NCBI GenBank assembly: GCA_026225945.1
Contig: JAMJFZ010001258.1
Span: 3,858,501 to 3,922,500 of the forward strand
DNA from: Cricetomys ansorgei
Lineage: Eukaryota > Chordata > Mammalia > Rodentia > Nesomyidae
Length of the DNA stretch: 64,000 bases
Direction of reading: 5' to 3'
Below the pieces are notes generated by a model, which saw only the letters and a list, made by a program, of their open reading frames with translations, was not told the DNA's origin and did not search any database. Shown here one piece after another: positions 50,621 to 62,539 of the stretch (position 1 is the first letter of the stretch; every line of letters begins with the position of its first letter). The translations under genes and the position numbers were made by a program.

Positions 50621-52016
50621 TTTTTATTTTTTAGATGATAGCTTTTGGGGATGAGATAAAATTGCCTTTTTAAATACATGGCACAGGGATTTTCAATTCA
50701 GGGGTCGGCACAGTTACCCTGCTGGTAACCAGGGACCTGGACCCCCCCAGAGACACCTATTCATACGCATTGTCTGTGTTCTCTCTGAAAGCCAAGCCCT
50801 AGCTGTTACTGTTAGAACTGCATGTAAAATTGGCTAAATGAATACCTGACTTACAACAGTTTCCTGGCTTATCCCGGCAGCCTGGGAGGGGCACAGCAGG
50901 TCCAGAAGGGCCTCGGCGTGGACCTTTGCTCTCACATAGCTGTTACTTTGAGTGGGTTGTTCAGTATCTCTGGAGCCTGATTTCCTTATCTGCCAAGTGG
51001 GAGCTGTGTGCTCGTCCCACCTGCAGGCAAGGGCAACCAGGCAAGTGGTGCAGCTGGGATAAAGTGAAATAGGCGTCGTGACCAGTATTGATACCAGGCG
51101 ATGGTAACTTTGCTGGGTGACAGGGTTCATGGAGGAAACAGAAGCACACACAATCCCCACCTTGTCTGGGGCAGGCGCTGTGGAAAGAACCTTTTCCTTA
51201 ATCCCCATGGGAATTGATTTTCGGCCTTGACGCACATTGCTCTCAGAGATCTTGATAATAGCACGCGTGACCTCCTTACTTCCTGTAGGAAACATGAATT
51301 CGGCAGTAAGCGCTATCTTAGCGGGGGTGTGAGTTGGTTTCTTTGCCTCCAGGCAGAGACTGAGAATGCAGGTCACGTGTTTACCTGGAAACCACACCAG
51401 CTCCCATCAAAGGGGGCGTCCTGTGCAGAACAGCACGCTGTTGGACAAGCCTGCAGCACGCCGCCAGCTCCGCTCTAACGCCCTTTCTACGTTGGGTCTT
51501 AGCAGTCTCACATTGGCTGCCCAGCTTTCCTGCTTGACAAACTTTTTTAAAACGTTATTGCTCTTGTGTTGCTTGCCCACATGCGGATTCCCTAATACGC
51601 CACACGGATCCTAAGGATCACATCAGAAAAGGAAGCTGCCAGCAACGAGGGCCTTTTGACAATCTCTGGCCAAGGAAACTGCAAGAGACGCAAACCCTTG
51701 TGGTTGGCTGGAACCCACGCATCAGCTCACTGCCGCCCTCCTGCCTCTGTGAAGCCCAGGCTGTGCATCCTGTCCGAGGCCAGGGCAGCCAGCAAACCTT
51801 CATTTTCTGGAAGCCGCACTTTGGATCCAAAAGAATAATCTTTATGGGTGCCTCACGCACCCAGCCTTGTCTTTATGGGCAAGGAAGCGTCATATGCGGA
51901 GGGAGCTAGGTGTCCCAGGTGGCTATTACTTTTAAATTTTTGCTCACAGTATGTATTAGGAACTGTGTACGCCATGAGAGTCTCATAATGGGCCTCCAAT
52001 AGGTTAGAAATAAGGA

Positions 52017-52036
52017 TTTCTATCTTAAGATAGAAA
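52017..52036. other. Perfect 20-bp palindrome
   Basis: TTTCTATCTTAAGATAGAAA with no spacer, about 510 bp before the LIM1 exon. Flanked by taaggat on both sides (52011-52017 and 52041-52047). Confidence 0.9.
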
Positions 52037-52546
52037 ATAGTAAGGATCTGTCCCACACACCCCGAGTTACCAGTGCATGAGCATTCTGCTCTGACAGGGA
52101 GCTGGGAAACGAAAGACAGGGAAGAAACCAGACAGGCTTTAAGAAATGGTCCCATCTGTAAGGAGCCGCTGAGTCCCAGTGAACACCTGCTGGAACATGC
52201 TAAGTCAGCAAAAAGATGCAGCAAACACTGATTACAAATACTAAGCAAAACAAGATTGCATTTCTAATGACCCAGTGTGTAGTCTTTGCAAAGCCGAGGC
52301 AGAAGGCAGAACACAGCACCGTCCACAAAGAACATGCATGTGTGTCCCCAGGGGACTGTTAGGGCCGCCACTGTCCTGTTGGTGCATCCACGACTGTGGG
52401 CTGCGATGTGTGTGCTCAGCTCACGTTTATTGAATGGCCGTGTGGCTCAGTTGCCACTGCGTGCTGGGGACAGCCACGCACCCTGGTAAAGACCGTTTTC
52501 TCGGAATGCTTCCTTCTCACCTCGATCTCTTGCTGTTTCTCTCCAG

Positions 52547-52681
52547 TGGCCCATCCTCAGGACCCTCAGCACTCATCCGAGAAGCCTGTCATTCACTGCC
52601 ATAAGTGTGGAGAGCCATGCAAGGGCGAAGTGCTCCGGGTGCAGACCAAGCATTTCCATATCAAGTGCTTCACCTGCAAAG
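52547..52681 (+). CDS. Ablim1: Ablim1 shared exon encoding most of LIM domain 1
   Basis: This 135-bp phase 1-1 exon encodes 44 full codons plus split codons at each end. Acceptor: a pyrimidine tract ending tttctctccag at 52546. Donor: gtacgg at 52682. The peptide starts (V)AHPQDPQHSSEKPV, then the first LIM domain follows. Zinc-ligand spacing is C-x2-C-x16-H-x2-C-x2-C, with ligands at codons 52597 (C), 52606 (C), 52657 (H), 52666 (C) and 52675 (C). The remaining ligands must come from the next exon, outside the window. The stretch CKGEVLRVQTKHFHIKCFTC is typical of abLIM-1; abLIM-2 and -3 are close relatives, but the long-isoform first exon decides for abLIM-1. LIM fingers bind proteins rather than DNA. 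If the following intron were retained, translation would stop at 52753-52755. Confidence 0.97.
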
Positions 52682-53002
52682 GTACGGTCCCGCCAGCATG
52701 CGCTCGGTCTGGCCTCAGTGCCCGTGCTCTGACCGCCACCCCAGGCCCTAGGTGAGGTCTACGTGCCGTAAGATGCTCCGGCGTCATTCACCTCTTACTA
52801 AGAGTAGGTTAGACTTCAGACCCCAGACCGTCTGGAGCCAGTCTTGGGTATTCACTGAGGTCCCGATCCTGGGGTAGCAGCTTTGTGGAAATACATTGAA
52901 GGTGGAGCTCTCAGGTTTGTATTTCCTATTATTTTTCTCTGTGAAATGAGAGATTTCTAGTAAAGTTACTTTGTTATAGAAGGACTAGAAAGCTTTTGAT
53001 AT

Positions 53003-53270
53003 GAGATGCCCGGGGCTGGAGAGATGGCTGAGATGCTCGGGGCTGGAGAGATGGCTTGGTGGTTAGGAGCACTTACTGTTATTTCAGAGGACCCAGGTCA
53101 GTTCCCAGCACACACACGATGGCTCTGACAACCGTCTGTAACTCCAGTTCCGTGGGATCTGACACCCAGTTTTGGCCACAGTGGGGACCTCACGTGTATG
53201 CTTCATATGTATGCATGAGGGCAAATGTTCATTCACATAAAATTTTAAAAGCAGAAATCTTTTTTAAATA
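53003..53270 (+). repeat. B2/B3-type SINE with a duplicated head
   Basis: The first 27 bp are tandemly doubled (53003-53029 and 53030-53056, one mismatch), both holding ggggctggagagatggct. The body follows: 'gttaggagcacttactg', 'gacccaggtcagttcccagcac', 'tgtaactccagttccgtgggatctgacaccc'. Confidence 0.9.
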
Positions 53271-53572
53271 AAAGGCTAGAGGCTAAGTCAGTGTGTGTGG
53301 ACGTACTCATGCACATGGAGAAGTGAATGCACAAAAGTAACCCGTCCGGATGACATCAGCTGAACACTCCTGTCCTTTCCGAGGCAGAGCCTGCAGCTCA
53401 CGAAGGCTGGAAGCGAGTCTGGATTCTCTGGAGCCAGTGCACCTCAGGGACAGGGAAGAAGGGACTGCTTGAGTGTGTGTTTGAGAAAGAGGCCTCAGAG
53501 TTCTGGAAGTGTCTGGGTTCCTGTTCCTGTGCGTACAGGCAATAGGGAGGGAGGGGCACAAGACCATGATAG

Positions 53573-53850
53573 GCAGTGTAGGAGCACCACGAGACTGAGA
53601 TGAGCAGTGTAGGGAGCACCACGAGACCGAGATGGGCAGTGTAGGGAGGACCACGAGACCGAGATGGGCAGTGTAGGGAGGACCACGAGACTGAGATGCG
53701 CAGTGTAGGGAGGACCACGAGACTGAGATGGGCAGTGTAGGAGCACCATGAGACTGAGATGGGCAGTGTAGGGAGGACCACGAGACTGAGATGGGAGTGT
53801 AGGGAGGACCACGAGACTGAAATGTGCAGTGTAGGGAGGACCATGAGGCT
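53573..53850. repeat. 32-bp minisatellite
   Basis: About 8.7 copies of a 31-32 bp unit beginning gcagtgtagggaggaccacg and ending agactgagatgg. Copies differ by a missing g, c/g swaps (gagcaccac/gaggaccac) and the last base. Located about 0.9 kb after the LIM1 exon. Reverse-strand frames rich in SWSSLHC are artefacts. Confidence 0.96.
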
Positions 53851-54492
53851 CTGAGCCTGTCCTCTGGCTTCACTTTGCACCTCTCTGTGCTCACCATCTT
53901 GTCCCTAAATCCCTGGCCTCCCTCTTAGCTTCCTAGGGCAGAGACTGCACTGCCACCAAGCTGCTTGTCCATAACCCGAGGCCCCCTGGTGAACGATTGT
54001 TACCCAGTCACTGTCCACCAGGTGTGGAAGAGGAGGGTGCTCTCTCTGGACTCGCGCTGTGTCTCCCACTGTGCGTAAGCTTTCCAGGAGAGAAGCTAGA
54101 AGGAGAAGACAGGAGGAGCGGGATGAGCGTTAGCTCCGTCAGCTGCGCTCAGTGCTGACTCATGCGGTGGCTGATGACTACGTACTGTTGCCAGAGTTCC
54201 GTTAAATACACGGATGTGTGCTCTCGCCACAGGAGGGAGCTGCATGGCTCTGCCCGCTGCTGGGACGTTCATTTCTTCCACTGTGGGAATGATTTTACTG
54301 TGAACACATAGCATCATGTTATCTACCTTAAGTACATACAGCTAAGTTTATTTAAAAGAAGTGTTCTAATGGGCATACTATATACGGGGGTTATTTGAGT
54401 CTTCTTTACAAAAAACAAAAAGCCCTCTGGAGTAAGTCTGGCCAGCTGGAGTTTTCAGACAGCCCAAACCGATCCTTAGGGATCATGGGTCA

Positions 54493-54645
54493 GCCGGGCA
54501 GTGGAGGTGCACCCCTTTAATCCCAGCACTCGAGAGGCAGAGGTAGGTGGCTCTCTGTAAATTCGAGACTAACCTGGTCTACAGGGCGAGTTCCAGGACA
54601 GCCAGGGTTACAGCAGAGAAACCCTGTCTCAAAAAACAAATAAAA
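54493..54645 (+). repeat. B1 SINE
   Basis: gccgggcagtggaggtgcac, 'tttaatcccagcactcgagaggcagagg', 'gttacagcagagaaaccctgtctc', A-rich tail. Confidence 0.96.
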
Positions 54646-54689
54646 AAAGCAGCAGCGTGGGTCATTCCTGGGTTGGCACGTGTGTGGCT

Positions 54690-54800
54690 GCACCAGAGAG
54701 CCTCAGTCCTGGCACGCCAGAGAGCAGTGTGACCTCAGGCAATGTCTCTCTGTGGCTCAGTACCCTATGTATAAGATAAGCATACTGGACCACGGGCAGG
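54690..54800 (+). repeat. MIR SINE fragment
   Basis: 'cagtgtgacctcaggcaatgtctctctgtggctcagtaccc' fits the MIR core. Confidence 0.68.
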
Positions 54801-55750
54801 AGTGCTGCCTCAGGTCTGAAGCTCACGTGAGCCGTATACAGGTAACCGCAAATGTGCACAGTATACAGCGTAGAGGAACTAGACTTTGTACATAGCCTGT
54901 CTGGGAAACTGGCTTCGGGTGCCACCCGCTTTGGATAACTCGGAATCAGTGTTTATTTTTTCAGCTGTTTGCTCATGAATTTCCAGAGACGTGGTTCAAG
55001 AAATAGGTAAGATATGAAATAAATACGGCACACAGATGACTGGCACTGCGCACGCGTCTGACGTGTCTGATGTTTCTGGTGAACTCGAGCAGTGGTAGCC
55101 TCAAGCCCTGGCTGGTCACTGTGCAGTACTTTGCGGGATTCAAAGGCGTGGCCCCTCTTCCCCAATGCTTCCTCAGTTCTCTTATTTTCCAGTTTAAACC
55201 CAGTGACCGAGTATCACTTCTTTATGTTGGAAATGTGTACCTTGTTTCATGTCATTCCTGAAGCATTGCATTTTTCCCTTAGATTGGATCCTATTTTTTG
55301 AGCACATGCTATTTCTTAGGAATTATCTGGCAATTTAGCAAAACGGTGCTGAAGCAAAGAAAGTCATCTCTGTGCTTGTCAGTCTGTGTCGTCTCACACT
55401 TAGCCTGTTGGTGTCTCCTGTCTTGTGTTCCAACCCTCTGGGCTAACCTCTACTACTAACGGTGCTGAGACTCCTGTACAGCACACTCCTACGCGGATCC
55501 TTGGCTTCCCCAAGGGCTCTAGAATTGCATTGATCAGTGCTCAGAGCCTGTGTGCAGCTAAAAATATCCTAATAGCCACGTTAGAGACGTGGAAAGAGAC
55601 AGGTGCAGCTAATTTTCATAATGCATTTCATTAAGCTTTATGTGTCCAAATAGTGTTTGGTTAGCATGAAGTTATTGAGATATTTGGCGTTTTCTTCACT
55701 GTAGCTTAACAAACATGTCCCTGTTGCGAGTACCCAGCAGCCATCTGGGG

Positions 55751-56560
55751 TTGTTGGTCACCATATTGGACGGCACGATTCTACAGATTCCCTGAGACTT
55801 GCAGTCTTGTGGTCTCTCACTCCAGATTCTTTCTGGTACCAAATTCTCAGACTTCCTGTGGGAAGGCTAAGCCAACATGGCTTTCCCCATGTTGGCCATG
55901 ATTCTTCCTCTCTCCCAGTTTCACTGGCCCAGACAGCTGGGGTTTTGTTGTTGTTTTGTGTTTTTGTTGTTTGTTTGTAGCAGACTTTACTGAGACTCTG
56001 GAGAAATGGAGGGTTACATCTGGAAATGATCGGATGTAAATGTTTTCTTAAAATGTAGCTGTTTTCTGACGCTCGCATCTGGGCTCTTAAGCCTTCTTTG
56101 TTTGGGAGCCAATTGTAACTGTTACTTCTTCACACTCCTAATAGAACTCCACACACCCCCAAACCCTGGTTCCTCTTTTCTGGCTGCTACTGAGACAAAT
56201 TCCTAACTTGTAACTTTTTTTAATGCCCTCACTCTAAAAGGTTAGGAAGGAGAAGAAGGAGAAAGGATGATTTCTTTACAGCCCTTTCTGGCTGTCTGAA
56301 TCTGTCTAAACCTGGAGAACCGGACTAACTTCTAAAACCTCCGATCCCATTAACTGTCCCTAACATGCTTTTCCATCCACGTCCTCTGCCACTAACTGTC
56401 TTTATCTGAGCCTACTTCCTGCCTGCCTTCCCATCTTCATACTCTGAAACTAACTCTTCTGTCCTTGCCTAACGGACTCTAACTCTAACTCTGACTTTTC
56501 TAACTGAACTCTCTCTTAAATAGCCCTCCCAAGCTGTTCCCAGAAGTCCAAGCGGCATGT
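55751..56560. repeat. Possible old LTR/ERV-derived block with CTAACT-rich stretch
   Basis: 'cacgattctacagattccc' to 'gggagccaattgtaactg', then a pyrimidine-rich segment (56210-56525) in which ctaact/ctaac recurs many times. It looks like repetitive DNA, but no family, ends or target duplication could be fixed. Confidence 0.35.
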
Positions 56561-56714
56561 AACCATAAAGAAGGCTGCACGGCACAAAAACGTCCTGGCA
56601 AAGCGTCCCCCCGCAGTGATGAGTGACAGCCGCCATCAGGCCGTCTCCAGCTCAGCGAACGTCTCATTAGCCAGGGCGTCTTCTACTTCTTCATCCTTTC
56701 CTTTTTTCTCTTCC

Positions 56715-56920
56715 TTTTTTTAAATTCTGTTATGTGTGTGGATGTTTTGCCTGCATGTGTGTCTATGTGTCACATGCATGCTGTACCCAGAAAGGCCATT
56801 GCACCCCTGGAACTGGAGTTACGGATGGTTGTGAGCCACTGTGTGGGTGCAGGGTATCAAACCAAGGTCCTCTGGAAGAAAAACTAGTGCCCTACCCACT
56901 GAGCAACCTTGCCTGTCCTT
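56715..56920 (-). repeat. B2/B3-type SINE
   Basis: 'gtgtggatgttttgcctgcatgtgtg', 'cccctggaactggagttacgg', 'ctacccactgagcaaccttgcctgtcc' (reversed head). Confidence 0.83.
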
Positions 56921-58832
56921 TCTTTCTTTTTTCAATCAAAATGCTTCATTATTTTTTAGAGCAATGTAGACTTATAGAAAACAAATCCTGCACAAGTAAG
57001 GCCTTTTTTTTTTTTCATCTGCTACTATTTTGGTAGGATCTAATAAATCTTCACAGAGACACCCCTCCGACCTGTCAGATCAGGATGAGGTATCCGTAGG
57101 CCACGGCAATGCCCGCCTCAGGACAGCTGTCTTCTTCCTTACCCAGCAGACCCCGACTGCAGCCAGTCCTTACCCACCCGTGTCATGTTTTCCAGTTACA
57201 GCTGAAATCTGGCTGTGCTGTTGAGCTAGCCTGTGAGTCAGTGTCCTGGGATGGAAGGTGTGGGGCCGAGCACCGGCCAGACAAGCTTGGGCTTTTGTCA
57301 AAAGCAGCTGAGTGCTGACTGAGTTCTCCTGCTCTGCCCTCACCCTGCCACCCTGCTGCCCTTCACATGAGTGCGCACTGTCCACTGAGCTTTATTTCCT
57401 CAGTGTGGCCGAGGGTGTTTTCTGCAGTTAAAAGGACTAAAATCCATGTAGCAGAGAAAAGAAAAGATGAATTTTTGTTTTTTTCAAAAAATGTCCTTGA
57501 AAGAAGAGAGAAAGTGGACCCTGAGCATCTTCATGAGAGCCAAGCAAATGACAACACAAGAGGGGGCTGCCTTGGGGTCGGAGAAATAACACGTGGGAAA
57601 GAGCCGAAACTTTAAGCGGAATCCAAAGAAGAGTCACTGGAAGTGGATTTGGCCAGAAGGTTCTCCTAGTCCTCGGGGTAGCCTTACAGTTCCGAGTTTT
57701 TTCCTAAATGCTTTAGAATTTTCTGGTATAAAAAAAATGAATCTAGGGTATGCCCCTAAAAATACTCACTATGATGACCGACATAGCGGAGTGTCGAATA
57801 GAAGCATCTTCTGTATAATGGAACTGAATTATAACTCGTATGCAAAAGACACTTGGAAGTATCAGATAAGCTGTACAAACACCAACAGGTTCAACCCAGG
57901 TGGAGATGAATGCCCTGAGGTGTTTGGGCTTCTGATTCTCCTGTAGGTACCGACTACAACCACGTCGTAGTAATCAAGGGGGAAATTGAAATTACCATAT
58001 CACAGAATAAGTAGCTGGTTAAGGGGACACTGAAGCTACCACACCACAGGAGCAACATCACAGAACGAATGAAAACTACCTCTTTCTGTGGCGGAACAAT
58101 TGTTGATAGGCAACAGAAGAAAGGGGGAGAGTCACTGAGTACTGAAGACAGACTAGGAGGATACAGAGTGCCTCCCTTTACCCTGGCGGTGTCTGGGGCG
58201 ATGCCCAGACCAAGAGCTATGTGGTTCAATGGAGCTTGTCTATTAGTAAATGTTGTGAGTGACACAGCTCGTCAACGGGGTTTGTCAAATGCTTACCCCA
58301 TGCCCTCTAACGTATTCTAGGCAGCTACCCTGTCTTCCAGGAAAGATACAGAGGTATCTGTCCCTGTTCACAGAGCCACCTGCCTGCCTGGCAGAGATGG
58401 CAGGGGCAAGTACTTAGGCTGAAGCGTGCCCTTGGGCTGCCTTGCTGCTGCTTAGCCTTTCCTCTGTGCTCACGTGGGCACAAGTCTTGGGTCATTTTGT
58501 GGCCCAATGGGAAACTGGTAAAACTCCAGAAACATGGAAGCAGTTTCTTGTAACCCCAGCCCTGCCAAGAGCTGACTGAGCACAGGCTTTTAATACCAGC
58601 TTGGGAGAATCCTTGGCACTCAGATACAAATGAGAAGGCAGGAAGAATCAGGGTACAGGAAAATAAAGACACACGAATGAGCGCCCTTACCACTGCAACC
58701 GAGACCCCAGATTCATGCTATCTTCCTCCAGAAAAGCATAGGCCTGGGTATTTGAGATTCTATATTTTGTAGCCTGTTCCTGTGTTATCTTATCAAGTAA
58801 ATATAATGCACATCTTTTAAAATATTCAGCTC

Positions 58833-58960
58833 TGCCTGGCGGTGGTGGCACACACCTTTAATCCCAGCACTTGGGAGACAGAGGCAGGAAGATCTCTGTG
58901 AGTTCCAGGATAGACAGAGTTACAACAGAGAAACCCTGTTTCGAAAGCAAAACAAATTTT
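58833..58960 (+). repeat. B1 SINE
   Basis: gcctggcggtggtggcacac, 'tttaatcccagcacttgggagacagaggcagg', 'gttacaacagagaaaccctg'; a central part is deleted. Confidence 0.95.
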
Positions 58961-59499
58961 AGTTTTACGTTCCAAACGGGAATAAGAAAACTGTTCATAA
59001 TTTCTCTAAAATGTGCTGTACATATACTTCCTAATATTTGTCAAATAAATGGAATGAGTGAATGATATACTAATTATAGATCATTATTTCTAAATTATTA
59101 CATCTAAGAGACTAAGACTTGATTGCAGTTAATGTTTGGGAGTGGGGTAAAGAAGAAGTTGTTTGTTTATGCTCTCCGGCATGACATTTCTTACAGAGTG
59201 AGAAAATTACTCTCCTTAAGTTGTTTCTACAGCCCGTCTAATGTCACGAAACCGAAAGATCTTTGTAACAAAGAAATATATTTTAAGCCCTCAGAAGTGA
59301 CATCACCATTCAGATTTAACTGTACTGTTTACTGTTTGTGTTTAATATTCTCAGCACTTTTCCTGAGATTGCTTCCACGTAGGGAAGTGGCATTGGCATT
59401 TGATTTATCTTTGATTTGATGTATAACAAGTGTTACACACTTGTCTTTTCAAATAATTGTACTTATTAATAAGTGAGCTGCTTTCAGAAGGCATTACAG

Positions 59500-59695
59500 G
59501 GCTGGAGTTGTAGCTCAGTTGGTAGGGTGCTTGCCGGGATCTATGAAGTCTCGGGTTTGCCTGGACTCCCTCAGGATCACACTCAGGACGTAGAGGCAGG
59601 GGAATCAGAAGTCCAAGGCCATTCTCCGCTGTATAGTGAATTTGAAGCTAACCCTGGACTACATGAGACTCCAAAAAGTAAAAATTAAAAAGACA
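59500..59695 (+). repeat. ID/B4-type SINE
   Basis: gggctggagttgtagctcag (ID-like, tRNA-derived head), 'gtagaggcaggggaatcagaagtcc', 'ggactacatgagactcc', A-rich tail. Confidence 0.8.
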
Positions 59696-60039
59696 TTAAG
59701 CAAATAGCCATAGTTGGTGAATGGCAAAACCTGCAAGGGAGGCACTTCAGCGACACGGGGCAAATTGGAAGGACGCATCCCGGAGCCGTGGGACGTTCTC
59801 TGAAGTGGTGAGGCAGCTGTGGTTCTCGGAGTCCATCTGGCCGCCTTGTGACTACGACATTATAAGCGTCGTAAGCATTTTAACCGGAGTGGCGATTTTA
59901 CTCTGCCTCTGCTGACACTGAGTTGGTGAAGATTTGGTAGCCATTTGGTAGCCGTTTGAGAGCATCACGTGGGAGCTGGCTGTTCCTTGGGCATCGCCCC
60001 CTCTTACTTTGTTCAGAGCAAGGATTTAGATTTCATTTT

Positions 60040-60237
60040 TATTTTTCATTGTGTGTGGCAGTGTGAGCATATGCCTCGTGGGTGCAGTGCCCACAGAGGC
60101 CAGAAGAGGGCGACAGATCTCCGGGCGCAGGAGTCACAGGTGGTCGCGAGCCACCTGCTGTGGGCACTGGGAACCAAACTCAGGTCTTTAGAAAAACAGG
60201 AGCTCCTGACCACTGAGCCATCTCTCCAGCCCTCAAG
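60040..60237 (-). repeat. B2/B3-type SINE
   Basis: 'cacagaggccagaagagggcg', 'gggaaccaaactcaggtctttag', 'ccactgagccatctctccagccc' (reversed head). Confidence 0.9.
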
Positions 60238-60473
60238 GAAGGGTTTTGATTATGTCTAGTGAAGTAATGTACACCAAATGAGAGAAAAACAGCAAAAATC
60301 AGATTCTTTGGTAAGATCCACCAAGGTCTTAAAACTTTTTACTCACATTTAAGTACAAGCAGAAGGTCTTGGTGTGGCTGTTTTCAGTGGTGGAAGTAGC
60401 ATTTAGATATACCACGTGCGGAAGGAGAGAACCAACTCCTGTAACATACTTTGACCTCCACACATGTGCAAAT

Positions 60474-60716
60474 GCGCACACACACACATACACTCTCTCA
60501 CGCGAATGCATGTATACACACAGACACATACACACACATGCACACACACGCACACACGCATGCACATACACGCCAACGCACACACACACATGCACATGCA
60601 TGCATAGACACATTTACATGCACACGCACGCGCACAAACACGCACGCGTGCACAGGCACACACACACACTTGCGAGTGATGTGACACATACACACACACG
60701 TGCCTGCACACACACT
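60474..60716. repeat. (CA)n array with GCATG/CGCA interruptions
   Basis: CA repeats with many cgc and gcatgc steps, about 240 bp. The preceding 'tttgacctccacacatgtgc' looks like a SINE tail. Confidence 0.94.
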
Positions 60717-61063
60717 AAATGTGATAAAAATTAAAATATAAAAGATGACACTTTAACGTTAATTATGGTGCTTTATTTCTTTCCGAAGGAATAAAGCTAT
60801 TTTTCCATGTTATTTTTAGTTATGTCATTTGAGATTTCTGAACACTGGTTGTCTGTGGGAGATATTGGATCATGTGAGTACTTCTCCCGGGCTAGTATTG
60901 GCAGACATCCTCCCCTAGAATTGCATTTCTGTAGACAGTTGCCACTCGGCTATGTGTTAGAGAGTGTGAAAAAAGGCATTTTTGATAGCTTTTTAAAATC
61001 CCCTGTTTCTTTTCTCTATAATCTTCTATCAGCAGAGTCTGCCATATCAAAAATTCTTTTTGA

Positions 61064-61182
61064 GGGGCTGGAGAGATGGCTCAGTGAGTAAGAGTTCTTG
61101 CTGCATAAATACCAAGGGCCTGAGTTCAGATCCCAGCACCCACAGAAAGAGCTAGGTGTGGCCGTGTGACCTGTAGCTGTGC
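61064..61182 (+). repeat. Truncated B2/B3-type SINE
   Basis: gaggggctggagagatggctcagtgagtaagag, 'gcctgagttcagatcccagcaccc'; cut short where the next repeat begins. Confidence 0.9.
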
Positions 61183-61510
61183 TGACTAGTGCTTTGTGGA
61201 CTTGACACAAGCTAGTCATTGGGAAGGACTCTTAATTGAGAAAATGTCTCCATAGAATTGTCCTATAGGCAAGTCTGTGGGGTAATGGCTGATGTGAGAG
61301 GCTGACCACTGTGGTGATGCTCCCCCTGAGCAGGTGGTCCTGGGGTGTCCACGGAAGCAGGCTGAGCAGCCCTTGTGGAGAAAGCCAGTAAGAAAGCATG
61401 CCTCCATGCCTCAGCATCCGTTCCTGCCTCCAGGATCCTTCCCTGCTTGGGTTCCTGCCCTGATTTCCTTAGTGATGAAACGTGCCCTGAGAGTTGTAAG
61501 CTGAAATACC
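61183..61510 (+). mobile_element. Rodent interspersed repeat (L1/Lx 3' UTR-like), copy 2
   Basis: 'gacttgacacaagctagtcattggg', 'aattgagaaaatgtctccatag', 'gagcaggtggtcctggggtg', 'aagcaggctgagcagcccttgtgg', 'agttgtaagctgaaatacccccc'. Same family as 44723-45080, opposite strand. Confidence 0.75.
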
Positions 61511-62539
61511 CCCCATCTCTCCTCTAGAGTTTGGTATTACATCAAGGGCCTCTTGCCTGGGAGGTGAGCACCCTACAGCTGTGTCCCCATCCCATCCAGG
61601 TGTTTCCTGTGATCATTTTCAGCCCCACAGCCTTGTGTTAAGGTACTTACTCTCTGCCGTAGGAGAAGATTTTCATGCTCACTTTCATATTCCGGGGGAC
61701 ATCTTTGTCTCTCGAGCTGCTTGTGAACAATTTTGTTTGCATATGAAATTCTGCAACAAATTCTAAAATGCTATGTTATTATATTATTGTATTATGATAC
61801 AATGTATATAACTGTATTAATAATCAGAGGTCCCAAAAGCTTCCCTTCTGACAAGACTCTTATAATCATACACTGAAACTCTGAATTAACTGGAAACCCC
61901 AAAAGCCTTGTTTTGGGGCCCATTTTACTATCTTTTGAGTATCTTCTCTGTCAAAATAACCTTTGTTTTTGATGTGCGTTTAGAAATCAAAGTGGAAAGT
62001 GATTTCAACCCGTTTTTGAAGCTTAGCATTTGAGTCCAAGCGCTTGCAAAAGTTATTTCTGGCGGAAGCCGCCCCCGCACACCATTGTTGGTGAGTGCCG
62101 TTCAGCTATTTTGAGCTCTAAGCCTCAGCACTGGCCCTTCTGAGCTACCTTTTGTGGTCGCTTCAAGCTCACTGCTCTGCACTTCATACCAGAGATGGAT
62201 TGTCAGTCCGACACTGTGACTGAGTCTGAGTGGTCAGGAAGATTGTTAAAGGTTGCCTTTAGCATCTCCGTAAGAAAAGGAATAAGAAGACTAAGGAATA
62301 AGAGGAAAAAAAAGAAGTCTGGAGGTGCTGGGAAGGTGTTTCTGTGCAAAGAGCTCTGCTGCAGGGGGTGAGGCCTGGGCGTGAGGATGAGAGTGTCGAG
62401 GGCACCCGGCAGGATGTGTCGATCTGGTCCCTGGATAATGAAATGACCCTGAGAGCTGCTAACTAATGCCCAGGTCGATGCTTAGAGAGTGTGGTTTCTT
62501 CGCCTTTGTGTGTGTGTGACCAAGTTCTGGATATTTTTT

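Noticed and set aside
53307..53897. 196-codon frame with repeated SWSSLHC motifs on the - strand
   Set aside because: It is a reading of the 32-bp minisatellite. Unit lengths of 31 and 32 shift the frame and all three frames look alike.
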